From positions 1 through 64,000 of the forward strand of contig NZ_JAEQBW010000003.1 of assembly GCF_016679925.1 (NCBI RefSeq): 64,000 nucleotides of DNA, written 5' to 3'. Made by a program: the position numbers and the translations under genes. The notes beneath the pieces were generated by a model. That model saw nothing but the letters and a program-made list of their open reading frames with translations, did not search any database and was not told the DNA's origin. The stretch's first letter is position 1; each line of letters opens with the position of its first letter. Shown in pieces: positions 26,234 to 35,835 of the stretch. Source of the DNA: Marivirga aurantiaca. Lineage in GTDB: Bacteria > Bacteroidota > Bacteroidia > Cytophagales > Cyclobacteriaceae.

Positions 26234-28018
26234 ATGAAGAATATTAGGAATTTTTGCATTATTGCTCATATAGATCACGGTAAAAGTACTTTGGCGGACA
26301 GATTATTAGATACCACTCATACTGTTACCGCCCGAGAGAAAAAAGAGCAGTTGTTAGATAGTATGGATTTGGAACGCGAGCGTGGCATTACCATTAAAAG
26401 TCATGCTATCCAGATGGACTATGAATTGAACGGGGAGAAGTATATTTATAACCTGATAGACACTCCTGGTCATGTGGATTTCTCCTATGAAGTTTCCCGC
26501 TCTATTGCTGCTTGTGAAGGAGCATTGTTAATTGTCGATGCCGCTCAGGGAATTCAGGCACAGACAATATCAAATTTATATTTAGCGATTGAGCATGATT
26601 TGGAAATCATTCCAGTGCTTAATAAAATTGACTTACCGGGAGCAATGCCTGATGAAGTTTCTGAGCAGATTATGGAACTGATAGGCTGTAAAAAAGAAGA
26701 TATATTGCATGCAAGTGCTAAAGAGGGAATTGGTATAGAAGAAATTCTCGAAGCAATAGTAACCAGGGTGCCCGCCCCCAAAGGAAATAAAGATGAGCCG
26801 CTTCAGGCAATGATTTTTGATTCTGTTTTCAACCCCTTCAGAGGCATAGAAGTATATTTCAGGGTTTTCAACGGAGAGATCAGAAAAGGAGATAAAATCA
26901 AATTTATTAATACCGGTAATATTTATGAGGCAGATGAGATCGGTGTTCTAAAATTAAAACAACAACCTAAAGATGTGATCAGTGCCGGGAATGTTGGCTA
27001 CCTGATCAGTGGTATTAAAATTGCCAAAGAAGTGAAAGTGGGAGATACCATTACCAATGCGGTAAATCCCGGCAAAGCCGTAACAGGTTTTGAAAATGTG
27101 AAACCGATGGTTTTTGCAGGGATATATCCTGTTGATACTTCAGATTTTGAAGAGCTAAGAGCTTCCATGGAAAAACTTCAGTTGAATGATGCTTCTCTGG
27201 TATGGGAGCCGGAAACTTCGGCTGCTTTAGGGTTTGGCTTTCGTTGTGGCTTTTTAGGTATGCTGCACATGGAAATTGTGCAGGAAAGGTTGGAACGGGA
27301 GTTTGATATGACCGTAATTACCACTGTTCCTTCCGTACAATTTCATGCCTTCCTAAAGGATGGGGAAATGGTAAAAGTGAGTGCGCCTTCCGAATTGCCT
27401 GATTTAGGTGAAATTGATCATTTGGAAGAGCCATATATCAGAGCCCAAATTATCACCAAAGATGAATTTGTAGGCCCTGTTATTACACTCTGCATGGATA
27501 AGCGTGGTGAAATTAAAAACCAGGTTTATCTTACCCAAAGTCGAGTGGAACTGACATTTGAAATACCTTTGGCAGAAATTGTATTTGATTTCTTTGATAA
27601 ATTAAAAACCATTTCCAAAGGCTATGCTTCTCTTGATTACGAGTTGATCGGCTATAAAGTCAGTAACTTATCTAAACTGGATATTTTGTTAAATGGTGAT
27701 AAGGTGGATGCTTTATCAGCTATTGTCCACAGAGAGAAAGCTTATGAATGGGGGAAAAAGCTTTGTGAAAAGCTGAAGGAATTAATTCCACGCCAGCAAT
27801 TTGAAATTGCTATACAGGCTGCAATAGGAACCAAAGTAATTGCCCGTGAAAGTGTGAAAGCATTACGAAAAAACGTATTGGCCAAATGCTATGGGGGTGA
27901 TATCTCCAGGAAAAGAAAATTACTGGAAAAACAGAAAAAAGGTAAGAAGAGAATGCGTCAGGTAGGTAATGTGGAAATTCCGCAGGAAGCTTTTATGGCA
28001 GTTCTTAAACTGGATTAA
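26234..28018 (+). CDS. lepA: Elongation factor 4 (LepA)
   Basis: 594 residues, typical length. A translational GTPase that back-translocates stalled ribosomes and helps initiation. G1 AHIDHGKST at 11-19, switch region [15 protein letters not shown]3 DTPGHVDF, G4 NKID, domains II, III and V, and the LepA-specific C-terminal domain rich in Lys/Arg ([21 protein letters not shown]). Start: ATG at 26234 gives the canonical [12 protein letters not shown]; an in-frame ATG at 26228 is also possible, but the open frame upstream overlaps the promoter. Transcribed alone; folD follows after 111 bases. Confidence 0.96.
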   Translation: MKNIRNFCIIAHIDHGKSTLADRLLDTTHTVTAREKKEQLLDSMDLERERGITIKSHAIQMDYELNGEKYIYNLIDTPGHVDFSYEVSRSIAACEGALLIVDAAQGIQAQTISNLYLAIEHDLEIIPVLNKIDLPGAMPDEVSEQIMELIGCKKEDILHASAKEGIGIEEILEAIVTRVPAPKGNKDEPLQAMIFDSVFNPFRGIEVYFRVFNGEIRKGDKIKFINTGNIYEADEIGVLKLKQQPKDVISAGNVGYLISGIKIAKEVKVGDTITNAVNPGKAVTGFENVKPMVFAGIYPVDTSDFEELRASMEKLQLNDASLVWEPETSAALGFGFRCGFLGMLHMEIVQERLEREFDMTVITTVPSVQFHAFLKDGEMVKVSAPSELPDLGEIDHLEEPYIRAQIITKDEFVGPVITLCMDKRGEIKNQVYLTQSRVELTFEIPLAEIVFDFFDKLKTISKGYASLDYELIGYKVSNLSKLDILLNGDKVDALSAIVHREKAYEWGKKLCEKLKELIPRQQFEIAIQAAIGTKVIARESVKALRKNVLAKCYGGDISRKRKLLEKQKKGKKRMRQVGNVEIPQEAFMAVLKLD

Positions 28019-28129
28019 TCATCTGTTATTTAATTAAATATTTGAACCTCATATAATCACTAAAACACTATTCAACCTATAATCTACCATAATTTAACTT
28101 TTGTACGCTGTACTTAATACTTGCTTAAT

Positions 28130-29014
28130 ATGCCAATTTTATTAGACGGAAAAAAAATAGCTGCTGAAATTAAAGAAGAGCTAAAAGCTAAAACTTTCCA
28201 GTTAAAAGCTGAAGGAGGAAAAGTGCCTCACCTTTCTGCAATTTTAGTGGGTACGGATGGTGCCAGCGAAACTTATGTAAGTGCTAAAGTAAAAGATTGT
28301 GAAGATGTAGGCTTTGAGTCTTCCAAATTTGTATTTGATGATAGCATTACTGAGGAGGAATTGCTTCATGAAGTTGAAAAATTGAATAATGATGATAGAG
28401 TAGATGGTTTTATTGTTCAGTTGCCTTTACCCAAACACATTAATGTCGATAAAATTCTGAATGCCATTAACCCTGAAAAAGATGTGGATGGATTTCACCC
28501 TGTTAATTTTGGACGTATGGCTTCCAATTTGCCTTCTTACGTTCCTGCCACTCCGTTTGGTGTTTTGGAGCTATTAAAACGATATGAAATCCCTACTAAA
28601 GGAAAACATTGTGTAGTGGTGGGCAGAAGCCATATAGTAGGTTCTCCTGTTTCGATTTTAATGGGTAGTGCGAATTATCCCGGAGATGCTACTGTTACAT
28701 TAACCCATAGGTTTACTGAGAATTTGCCACATTATACTAAACAAGCAGATATATTGATTGTGGCTGTGGGTAAACCAGGGCTGATAACTGCTGATATGGT
28801 AAAGGAAGGAGTAGTGGTTATTGATGTAGGTACCACCAGAGTGCCTGATGCTTCTAAAAAATCAGGATTTACTTTAAAAGGAGATGTGATGTTTGAAACG
28901 GTTGCTGAAAAGGCTTCATATATTACACCGGTTCCTGGCGGTGTGGGTCCTATGACCCGAGCAGGTCTGTTAATGAATACCTGGCTTGCTGCCAAAAAAG
29001 AAATGTATGCATAA
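28130..29014 (+). CDS. folD: Methylenetetrahydrofolate dehydrogenase/cyclohydrolase (FolD)
   Basis: 294 residues from the ATG at 28130 (a TTG 9 bases upstream is in frame but not needed). Interconverts methylene-, methenyl- and formyl-tetrahydrofolate in one-carbon metabolism. Motifs: [13 protein letters not shown] (catalytic Lys region), QLPLPKHI, then [21 protein letters not shown], the NADP loop [14 protein letters not shown], and [15 protein letters not shown]. Complete. queE overlaps its end by 8 bases, so the two are translated from one mRNA. Confidence 0.96.
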   Translation: MPILLDGKKIAAEIKEELKAKTFQLKAEGGKVPHLSAILVGTDGASETYVSAKVKDCEDVGFESSKFVFDDSITEEELLHEVEKLNNDDRVDGFIVQLPLPKHINVDKILNAINPEKDVDGFHPVNFGRMASNLPSYVPATPFGVLELLKRYEIPTKGKHCVVVGRSHIVGSPVSILMGSANYPGDATVTLTHRFTENLPHYTKQADILIVAVGKPGLITADMVKEGVVVIDVGTTRVPDASKKSGFTLKGDVMFETVAEKASYITPVPGGVGPMTRAGLLMNTWLAAKKEMYA

Positions 29015-29630
29015 ATTAGCTTTCAACCCTTCTGTTGAACTTCCTGTGATGGAAGCTTTTTATACAATCCAGGGAGAAGGTGTGTTTAGCGGACAAGCAG
29101 CTTATTTTATTCGCCTGGGAGGCTGTGATGTTGGCTGTGTATGGTGCGATGTAAAAGAATCATGGGATGCAAATAAGTGGCCATTAACATCAATCAGTTC
29201 TATAGTGGATGAAGCTTTAAAATTTCCTGCCCGATTAGCTGTTATTACCGGTGGTGAACCATTGATGTATGATATGGCTGCACTTACAACAAGCTTACAA
29301 AAAGTAGGTTTTGTGGTAAATGTGGAAACTTCAGGCGCACATCCTGTTTCAGGTTCTTGGGATTGGGTATGTCTTTCTCCTAAAAAGTTTAAAGCTCCTT
29401 TGCCTGAATGGTATGCTCACGCCAACGAATTAAAAGTGATTATTTATAATAACTCCGATTTTAAATGGGCTGAAGAACACGCTGCTCAGATCAATAAGAA
29501 TTGTAAATTATTGCTTCAACCAGAATGGAGCAAACAAGAAAAAGTGACCCCTCTAATTGTGGAGTATGTAAAGAATAATCCGAAGTGGGGTATTTCCTTG
29601 CAGACACATAAATACCTGAATATACCTTAA
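29007..29630 (+). CDS. queE: 7-carboxy-7-deazaguanine synthase QueE
   Basis: 207 residues from the ATG at 29007, whose start overlaps the folD end. A radical SAM enzyme that makes the deazaguanine core of queuosine and archaeosine. The Cys cluster reads [11 protein letters not shown]: two residues between the last pair and three between the first, the CxxxCxxC type, with the [23 protein letters not shown] start and TGGEPL motif near residue 80. The short length is normal for QueE. Its pathway relative queG is at 57349-58269. The long open frame begins further upstream at a TTG, but the folD overlap fits the ATG. Confidence 0.93.
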   Translation: MHKLAFNPSVELPVMEAFYTIQGEGVFSGQAAYFIRLGGCDVGCVWCDVKESWDANKWPLTSISSIVDEALKFPARLAVITGGEPLMYDMAALTTSLQKVGFVVNVETSGAHPVSGSWDWVCLSPKKFKAPLPEWYAHANELKVIIYNNSDFKWAEEHAAQINKNCKLLLQPEWSKQEKVTPLIVEYVKNNPKWGISLQTHKYLNIP

Positions 29631-29712
29631 ACTAAGTGTGGAGTTACAAATAGGCAGCTTAGCAACTAGCCTACATGGACGAATATCTCAAACTTTGCCC
29701 CACTGGTTATTG

Positions 29713-29832
29713 TTAGCATGCTATTGTGTGTCAACGGAATTCATGTGTAAGTTTATTTTCAACGGTCACATGGAGTTCGTTCCAAATTTTATTCATCTTG
29801 TAAGATGTCTAAAATTTATGCTCATTTCATGA
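29713..29832. repeat. Single copy of an about 120-bp degenerate intergenic element
   Basis: Reading left to right: TTAGCATG, then 27 bases to TTCATGTGTAAGTTTATTTT, the complementary-like TCACATGG close to 29773, and a final 19-mer ATTTATGCTCATTTCATGA (29814-29832). The same landmarks in the same order recur at 46176-46569, including the exact 19-mer. It is AT-rich, has no coding frame, and is framed by CATGTG/CACATG inverted repeats. Part of the gene-free stretch 29631-30302. Confidence 0.7.
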
Positions 29833-29881
29833 GAAGCAATCTGTTGATTATAAGCATATCACGCTCGCAAAGATGATCACT

Positions 29882-29909
29882 CTATCCGTAGTTTTTAGCG
29901 CAGCGAACT
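29882..29909 (+). repeat. Dispersed intergenic motif, copy B
   Basis: CTATCCGTAGTTTTTAGCGC + AGCGAACT, matching the motif at 4363-4389 with two base changes and one extra T. It sits 50 bases downstream of the 120-bp element. Confidence 0.6.
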
Positions 29910-29978
29910 AGAACTATGTAGGCAATTGTTGATTTTCCAGATTTTCTCATAGACAGAATTCTCCTTACACTTAAAAAG

Positions 29979-30040
29979 ATTGCTTCACCGTCTTCAGGGA
30001 TAGTACCACCGACTGAATTCAATACAGACGGATTCGCAAT
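29979..30040. repeat. Imperfect inverted repeat in gene-free DNA
   Basis: ATTGC-TTCA-CCGTCT (29979-29993) is repeated as AGACGG-ATTC-GCAAT (30026-30040), pairing at 11 of 15 positions with the mismatches together in the centre of the arm. The arms resemble the short ATTGC...GCAAT repeats I recall from Bacteroidota intergenic DNA, interrupted by 32 bases. Confidence 0.35.
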
Positions 30041-30279
30041 AACCATTCTATCAGTAAGTACAGTTATTCGTGAGTGATTAAAGTTTAGGCAAGACGCTCA
30101 ATTAATTCCGTGAGTTACCAGACGACTGCAAGCCAGTACCCCGCTTGCCCTCGCTATGTGTCCTCACATGCGAGCAGGAAAAGAGATAATTAAGTGTGTA
30201 GAGCTCTGTTTTTGAAGCTGAAATAGAGGGGAATATCTTAACACTTGTAATTAATTTTAAAGCAGTGTTTTTATTATTA

Positions 30280-30293
30280 TATCTTATAAGATA
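30280..30293. promoter_or_regulatory. 14-bp palindrome just upstream of the second PorE-like gene
   Basis: TATCTTATAAGATA is a perfect 14-bp palindrome whose end is 9 bases before the ATG at 30303. It is AT-only apart from one C and one G, so chance is possible. Position suggests an operator or part of the promoter. Confidence 0.3.
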
Positions 30294-30302
30294 AATTGCA
30301 CT

Positions 30303-32168
30303 ATGATTAAAAAGCTGTTCGTCCTTCTTCCTATATGTATACTCCTAGCAAGTGTACTCACTCAAGCACAATCCTTTAAAAGGAAAACTGAGAAATTAAT
30401 CCAAAAATCCAAGGAAGCACTGTATCAAAGAAATTGGAATGATGCAGTTTCTTATATGGATCAAGCGGTGGAGTCTGATTCAGATAATTTTTTAGTTCAT
30501 TTGGAGAAAGCCTCACTTCATTATAATGCGGGTAATTTAAATGAAGTGGTTTCATCATTACAATTAGCATTTCAAAGAAATCAAGAGTGGCCGGCTAAAT
30601 ATCATGATTTTTACTTTGTGCTGGGGAAAGAAATGTTTGATAAAGGTAAATATGAAGAAGCCCGGCAGCCATTGAATATTTATCAAGAGAAAGGTTACAA
30701 CAAAGAGTTTGTACAACTTTCAGAAGTGATATTGGAGTCTATCGATTTCGCAGCTAAGCAATTAAAAGAAAAAGGAGGGAATACTTATGATATCCGGTCT
30801 ATTGAATCAGGAAATATTTTCAGAAGTGTATATTTTCCATTTTTCACTCTATATCCTACAGAGTTTCTATATTTTACAGGTCAACGGACTTCCCAAATGG
30901 AGGAGGGGATTTATAGAGCCAAACTCGATGGAAACAAATTTCAGAAAGTAGAACAAGTACCGGTGATCAATACCAATGAAAATGAAGGGGCAGCTGCTAT
31001 TTCAGCAGATGGACGAGTAATGGTTTTCACAAGTTGCAACAGGCAAGGAGGCTATGGTAGTTGCGATTTATATATTTCCTATTCAGAGAATGGGAAATGG
31101 CAGAAGCCGGAGAATTTAGGTGCAAATATTAATTCAAGTGCCTGGGAGTCACAACCGTTTTTATCTTCTGATGGTAGGTTGCTTATTTTCAGTTCCAATA
31201 GAAAGGGAGGTATTGGCAAGCGTGATTTATATTTCTCCCGGAAGCAAGCCGGAGCATGGACTCCTGCGGAAAATTTGGGCGAGCCTATCAATACTTTTGC
31301 GGATGAAATCTCCCCCTTTTTATCTCTCTCAAATGACACCTTGTTTTTCAGTTCTAATGGAAAAGTAGGTATGGGAGGATTTGATATCTATAAAGCTAGT
31401 TGGGACAATAGAAAAACAAAACCGGAAAATATTGGCTATCCTATCAATACTTTTACTGATGAGATATCCTATCATCAAAAATTTGACGGTAGCCGCTATT
31501 GGTCTCGTGAATTAGCAAGTGACATTAAATACCCACCAAGTAATATATTCTATTTCCATGAAGAAGAAAGAATAGCAGAAGATGTGCGTCTGGTTTATGG
31601 TTATGTAAAAGATGCCGAAAATAATAAACCTCTTCATGCAAAGGTTCAGATTTATGATTTGGTAAAAGATACATTGGTACATGAAACCGGAACGGATCAA
31701 TCCAATGGGCTATACAAAATAATCATTCCGGAACAATCTGAGTACTCCTTTTATGTAGAAGCGGAAAATTATCTTTTTGAGTCAAAACAAATATCTGTGG
31801 AATCCGAAAGTCGTCAGCAAGTGGATTTTCAACTTAATCGTTTGAAGAAGGGTCAGTCTATCACCTTAAATAATATTTATTTCGAATTTGATAGTTATGA
31901 GTTGAATGAGAAATCTCATAATGAAATTCGTAAAATAGCGGCTTTCTTAAAAGAAAATCTCAGTATTCAAATAGAAATAGCCGGTTATACGGATCAGAAA
32001 GGTACTGCTGCTTATAATCAAAAACTTTCTGAGCAAAGAGCTCAATCTGTTTATGATGCTCTGGTAGAAGTAGGTGTTTCTTCTAATCAAATCACCTCTA
32101 AAGGATATGGGGCAAAGCCTCAACCAAATGGAGAGTACGCAAAAACAGTTAGATTAGTGATTCTGTAA
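30303..32168 (+). CDS. PorE-like OmpA protein, second copy
   Basis: 621 residues with the same architecture as the protein at 5557-7641: signal peptide ending TQAQ (about 22), a TPR-like helical region with NWNDAVSYMDQAVESDSDNF, a PD40 propeller with SADGRVMVFTSCNRQGGYG, SSDGRLLIFSSNRKGG and GGFDIYK blades, a CRD beta-sandwich near 430-515 (VRLVYGYVKDAENNKPLHA), and OmpA_C from about 525. The peptidoglycan-binding Asp is present in AGYTDQKG (Tyr replaces the usual His), and NQKLSEQRAQSV fits NxxLSxxRAxxV. The very end is short (GEYAKTVRLVIL) compared with its paralogue. A T9SS-anchoring or generic envelope role is likely; which is not decided. Monocistronic, with a palindrome just upstream. 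Confidence 0.88.
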   Translation: MIKKLFVLLPICILLASVLTQAQSFKRKTEKLIQKSKEALYQRNWNDAVSYMDQAVESDSDNFLVHLEKASLHYNAGNLNEVVSSLQLAFQRNQEWPAKYHDFYFVLGKEMFDKGKYEEARQPLNIYQEKGYNKEFVQLSEVILESIDFAAKQLKEKGGNTYDIRSIESGNIFRSVYFPFFTLYPTEFLYFTGQRTSQMEEGIYRAKLDGNKFQKVEQVPVINTNENEGAAAISADGRVMVFTSCNRQGGYGSCDLYISYSENGKWQKPENLGANINSSAWESQPFLSSDGRLLIFSSNRKGGIGKRDLYFSRKQAGAWTPAENLGEPINTFADEISPFLSLSNDTLFFSSNGKVGMGGFDIYKASWDNRKTKPENIGYPINTFTDEISYHQKFDGSRYWSRELASDIKYPPSNIFYFHEEERIAEDVRLVYGYVKDAENNKPLHAKVQIYDLVKDTLVHETGTDQSNGLYKIIIPEQSEYSFYVEAENYLFESKQISVESESRQQVDFQLNRLKKGQSITLNNIYFEFDSYELNEKSHNEIRKIAAFLKENLSIQIEIAGYTDQKGTAAYNQKLSEQRAQSVYDALVEVGVSSNQITSKGYGAKPQPNGEYAKTVRLVIL

Positions 32169-32759
32169 TTAATTTCTTCTCCAAACAAATATTATCTCAT
32201 ACCTGAGTTCGGTTTTTTTTAAAAAAAAATGACATCATCTAGGTCCTGGATGGAGCGGGATTACATTTTTCTAAAGAAAATTAACTTGTGCCGCCAAAGT
32301 AGTAACCATGATCTCATTTATATTAGCTATAAAACATACCACTTAAGTAGGTTTTTTTGTAATGCTAACTGGAATCTTATTCTGCCTTTTCATTTCCCGG
32401 ATGGGAAGAAAATTGCTTCGCGATTTGAAGTAACTCTAATTTTTTATACTGATCCATATATCCCTTTTCTCATTTAATGAGCTCATTTATTTACCATATT
32501 TATAAGTGTTCATTTTAACCTTTTGTTAGGTTGTGAATAGCGATATGGCTTTGAATAATTATACTCGTTGTTCTAAGATAAATAATAGGAAAGTACTGTT
32601 TTTTCACTATTAGCGCAAGTTAAGATTGTTAGTAAGAAGGTTGTTAGTGGGTTATATTTTGTGAAACAACTACGTAAAAAATATTATTTTGTTAGGATAT
32701 ATAAAAAAATGTTAATTATCTTTAAATATTAATAAATTTAAACCTAAACTAAATTAAGT
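32169..32759. other. 591-bp AT-rich gene-free region before the SusC gene
   Basis: No convincing gene, tRNA or repeat family was seen. A short open frame (32229-32477) has no start context and an odd composition. The 100 bases before 32760 are AT-rich with a TTATATTTTG-like element near 32655 that only loosely resembles the -7 box. Regulation of the SusC locus may lie here. Confidence 0.5.
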
Positions 32760-35700
32760 ATGAAGAAGATTCTACTAACATGTTTTATGTTGGTGTTTGT
32801 GCTATATGCATGGGCACAGGATCGCACCGTAAGTGGTAAGGTTACTGACGCTGATACAGGCGAAGGTTTACCCGGTGTGAACGTATTATTAAAGGGCACA
32901 GGAACGGGTGTCAATACCGATTTGGACGGAAACTACAAAATTTCTGTCCCTTCAGATGGTGGTACATTAGTTTTTTCATTCATTGGAATGGCGAAACAGG
33001 AGGTGTCAGTAGGTGCACGATCTATAGTTGATGTGCAGATGTCAACGGATGTTCAACAATTAAGCGAAGTTGTTGTAACAGGTTATGGGTCTCAATTAAA
33101 AAGAGAAATTACTGGCTCTGTCGCTTCTGTTAAAGGAGATGTGATTGAGGATTTGCCTATGCAGTCTTTTGACAGGGCAATTCAAGGCCGTGTTTCAGGT
33201 ACTCAAATTCAAGCAGCTAGTGGGCAGCCGGGTGGTGCTATGAATATCAGGATTAGAGGTATTGGCTCCATTAATTCCAGCAATGATCCGTTAATTATCA
33301 TTGATGGAGTACAGGTTGCTCAATTGGGGCAAACTTCTCAAGGATCAGCTAACCCTTTGAACTCTATTAATCCTAATGATATTGAGTCAATTGATATATT
33401 AAAGGATGCATCTGCTTCTGCAATCTATGGAGCTCAAGCTGCAAATGGGGTTATTATTGTTACTACCAAAACAGGTAGTAATAAAGGGAAAACCCAAGTG
33501 AATTTGAGTATTCAGGAGGGAGTTGTTCAACCGAATAATTTATATGATGTATTAGATGCAAAACAATTTGCTACTATTAAAGCTGAACAACAAATCAATG
33601 CCGGTCAAGATCCGAATGATCCGACAACAGGAGCTTATGCATTATTTGGCAACCCTGAAGACCCTTCATCATATACTGAGTATAATTGGTTAGATGCTAT
33701 GTTTCAGGATGCTAGATTCAGAACTTATGATCTTTCTATGTCAGGTGGAGATGAAAAAACTGCTTTCTTCTTTGGTGGTTCCTATAACAAGCAAGAGGGA
33801 CAAGTAATCATGTCTGATTTTGAAAGGTTTACTGGCCGTTTAAATTTGTCTCATCAAGCCACCGAGAAATTGACTGTTAATGCTAAACTATCATTATCTC
33901 ATATTAAAACATTTGGTTCTATTGCTAATGGTAATTTTGTTAATGGTCCTTGGGTAGCCTCTTTTGAAGCAATACCTACTTCTCCCGCGGTAGATGAGAA
34001 CGGTGAGTATAATGGGTACCCTACCAATGGATTATCTCATTTGTTTGGCTATAACATACTTCAAGGTGTTAATGAAGAAGTACGTTTAGGTAGAACACTT
34101 CAAACTGTTTCCAGTGCAAATGCTACCTATCAGATTACTCCTAGTTTGTCTGCAACAGCATTTGTTGGTATTGACTTTTCCATGAACAGAGATGATAATC
34201 AAAGACCATCTTCTATTCCTGCTTTTGCAGGTAATGGTGGTTCTGTGTTGGTAAATAATAGACGATCAATAAATGTAAATACTAACTATAATCTAAACTA
34301 TAGTAAAACCTTTGCTGATGTTCACAGACTAAAAGCTATATTAGGATATGAATATAAGTTTGAAGAAAGAGAAGGAGCTAATTTAACAGCAGTAGGCTTT
34401 GCAAATCCGTTTTTTAGATTACCAGGAAGTGGTCAGCCAAATGCAGTTGGAGGCTTCTTTGATGAATATAAAAGACTTGGAGTTTTTGGAAAAGTTGATT
34501 ATGACTATGATGACAAGTATTTAGCAAGTATCACTGTAAGACGTGATGGGCATTCTCGATTCGGCTCACAGTCTAAATATGGTACATTTTACGCTGGTTC
34601 AATAGGTTGGAGAATATCTGATGAGGCATTTTTACAAGATATATCCTTAATTGATGATTTGAAATTTAAAGCAAGTTATGGAGTATTGGGTAATGCTGAA
34701 TTATTAATTCCTGGCACCACTACACCAGCTAATTATGTGCCGCAAACTACTTGGGGAGCATCTTCAGGTCAATATTTAAGTAATTCACCAGTAACAGTTG
34801 GTCAATTAGGAAATGATAATATCGGATGGGAAGAAGAAGAAGCTATTAATATTGGAGTTGATTATTCATTGTTGAACAATAGAGTGTTCGGTAACATTGA
34901 TTTTTGGAGAACAAATAATAGAGATTTGCTATTTGCTGTGCCATTCTTCCAAAATGCCGGGATCAACAACAATACTATTTTTGATAATGTAGGCTCTGTC
35001 AAAAATGAAGGTATTGATATCGAAGTTGGTGGAATTATTGTTGATAGAGATGGATTTAGATTCGATTCCAGGTTTAATATTTCTTTTCTGAAAAATGAAG
35101 TTACTTCCTTAACTGGAGGAGAAGATACTATTTACTCTGGTTCAATTCCTTCTTTGATTGTTGGTCAACCGATTAACTTCTTTTACTTATTGGAGTATGC
35201 TGGTGTAAATCCTGCAAACGGAAGAGCAATGATTATTGATAGAGAAGGCAATCCTTCTTATACAGGAGATTTTGCAGATGGCAAGGTTGTGGGAAGCCCT
35301 GTACCCACACATTTCGGTGGATGGAGCAATACTTTCTCATATAAAGGGTTGTCATTAGATATTTTCTTTCAATATCAGTATGGTAATGAAGCATTTAATG
35401 GGGATTTGTATAATTTACTTAGTGGAGATGGTGTTGGTAATCAAAGAGCTGATATTATGGAGAGATGGCAACAACCTGGGGATGTTACTAATGTCCCACA
35501 AGTGACACCTAATGGTACAATTGCTGGTGTAGATCAAAGTTTTGGGTTTATTGGAACAGATAGATTTTTATCAGATGCATCATATATTCGGTTAAAAACT
35601 GCTACTCTATCTTATAATTTACCGCAAAGTATCCTGCAAAGAGCTAATATGAGAAATGCCAGAGTATTTATTCAAGGGGTGAATATCCTTACTTGGACTA

Positions 35701-35816
35701 AATATGATGGTATTGATCCTGAAGTTGTTGTAAATAACAACGGTACGGGTGTTTCTTCTTTTGGTGCTTATCCTTTAGGAAAGCAATTCTCTGCTGGTAT
35801 TAATATAGGATTATAA
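32760..35816 (+). CDS. SusC/RagA-type TonB-linked outer-membrane transporter
   Basis: 1018 residues. Outer-membrane beta-barrel importer that works with SusD as a lidded channel for oligosaccharides or peptides. A signal peptide ends at YAWAQ (about 20). Then a carboxypeptidase-regulatory-like domain at about 22-100 (VSGKVTDADTGEGLPGVNVL), a plug at about 110-235 with the family motifs GSINSSNDPLIIIDGVQ and KDASASAIYGAQAANGVIIV, and a long barrel ending in SAGINIGL with an aromatic/Leu C-terminus. The signal, CTD and barrel ends are complete. It is a RagA-like size and the SusD follows after 19 bases. Substrate cannot be read from sequence, but the neighbouring protease favours peptides. Confidence 0.93.
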   Translation: MKKILLTCFMLVFVLYAWAQDRTVSGKVTDADTGEGLPGVNVLLKGTGTGVNTDLDGNYKISVPSDGGTLVFSFIGMAKQEVSVGARSIVDVQMSTDVQQLSEVVVTGYGSQLKREITGSVASVKGDVIEDLPMQSFDRAIQGRVSGTQIQAASGQPGGAMNIRIRGIGSINSSNDPLIIIDGVQVAQLGQTSQGSANPLNSINPNDIESIDILKDASASAIYGAQAANGVIIVTTKTGSNKGKTQVNLSIQEGVVQPNNLYDVLDAKQFATIKAEQQINAGQDPNDPTTGAYALFGNPEDPSSYTEYNWLDAMFQDARFRTYDLSMSGGDEKTAFFFGGSYNKQEGQVIMSDFERFTGRLNLSHQATEKLTVNAKLSLSHIKTFGSIANGNFVNGPWVASFEAIPTSPAVDENGEYNGYPTNGLSHLFGYNILQGVNEEVRLGRTLQTVSSANATYQITPSLSATAFVGIDFSMNRDDNQRPSSIPAFAGNGGSVLVNNRRSINVNTNYNLNYSKTFADVHRLKAILGYEYKFEEREGANLTAVGFANPFFRLPGSGQPNAVGGFFDEYKRLGVFGKVDYDYDDKYLASITVRRDGHSRFGSQSKYGTFYAGSIGWRISDEAFLQDISLIDDLKFKASYGVLGNAELLIPGTTTPANYVPQTTWGASSGQYLSNSPVTVGQLGNDNIGWEEEEAINIGVDYSLLNNRVFGNIDFWRTNNRDLLFAVPFFQNAGINNNTIFDNVGSVKNEGIDIEVGGIIVDRDGFRFDSRFNISFLKNEVTSLTGGEDTIYSGSIPSLIVGQPINFFYLLEYAGVNPANGRAMIIDREGNPSYTGDFADGKVVGSPVPTHFGGWSNTFSYKGLSLDIFFQYQYGNEAFNGDLYNLLSGDGVGNQRADIMERWQQPGDVTNVPQVTPNGTIAGVDQSFGFIGTDRFLSDASYIRLKTATLSYNLPQSILQRANMRNARVFIQGVNILTWTKYDGIDPEVVVNNNGTGVSSFGAYPLGKQFSAGINIGL

Positions 35817-35835
35817 TTTTAAATAGAAGAATATC

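Noticed and set aside
26078-26278. 66-residue minus-strand frame overlapping the lepA start
   Set aside because: It is antisense to the lepA promoter and first codons and looks random.
29638-29832. 64-residue open frame in the gap after queE
   Set aside because: It lies across the degenerate 120-bp element and has an odd composition (Cys, His and Phe rich). It is a by-product of repeat sequence.
32229-32477. 82-residue frame before the SusC gene
   Set aside because: No signal peptide, domain or context; low-complexity AT-rich DNA.
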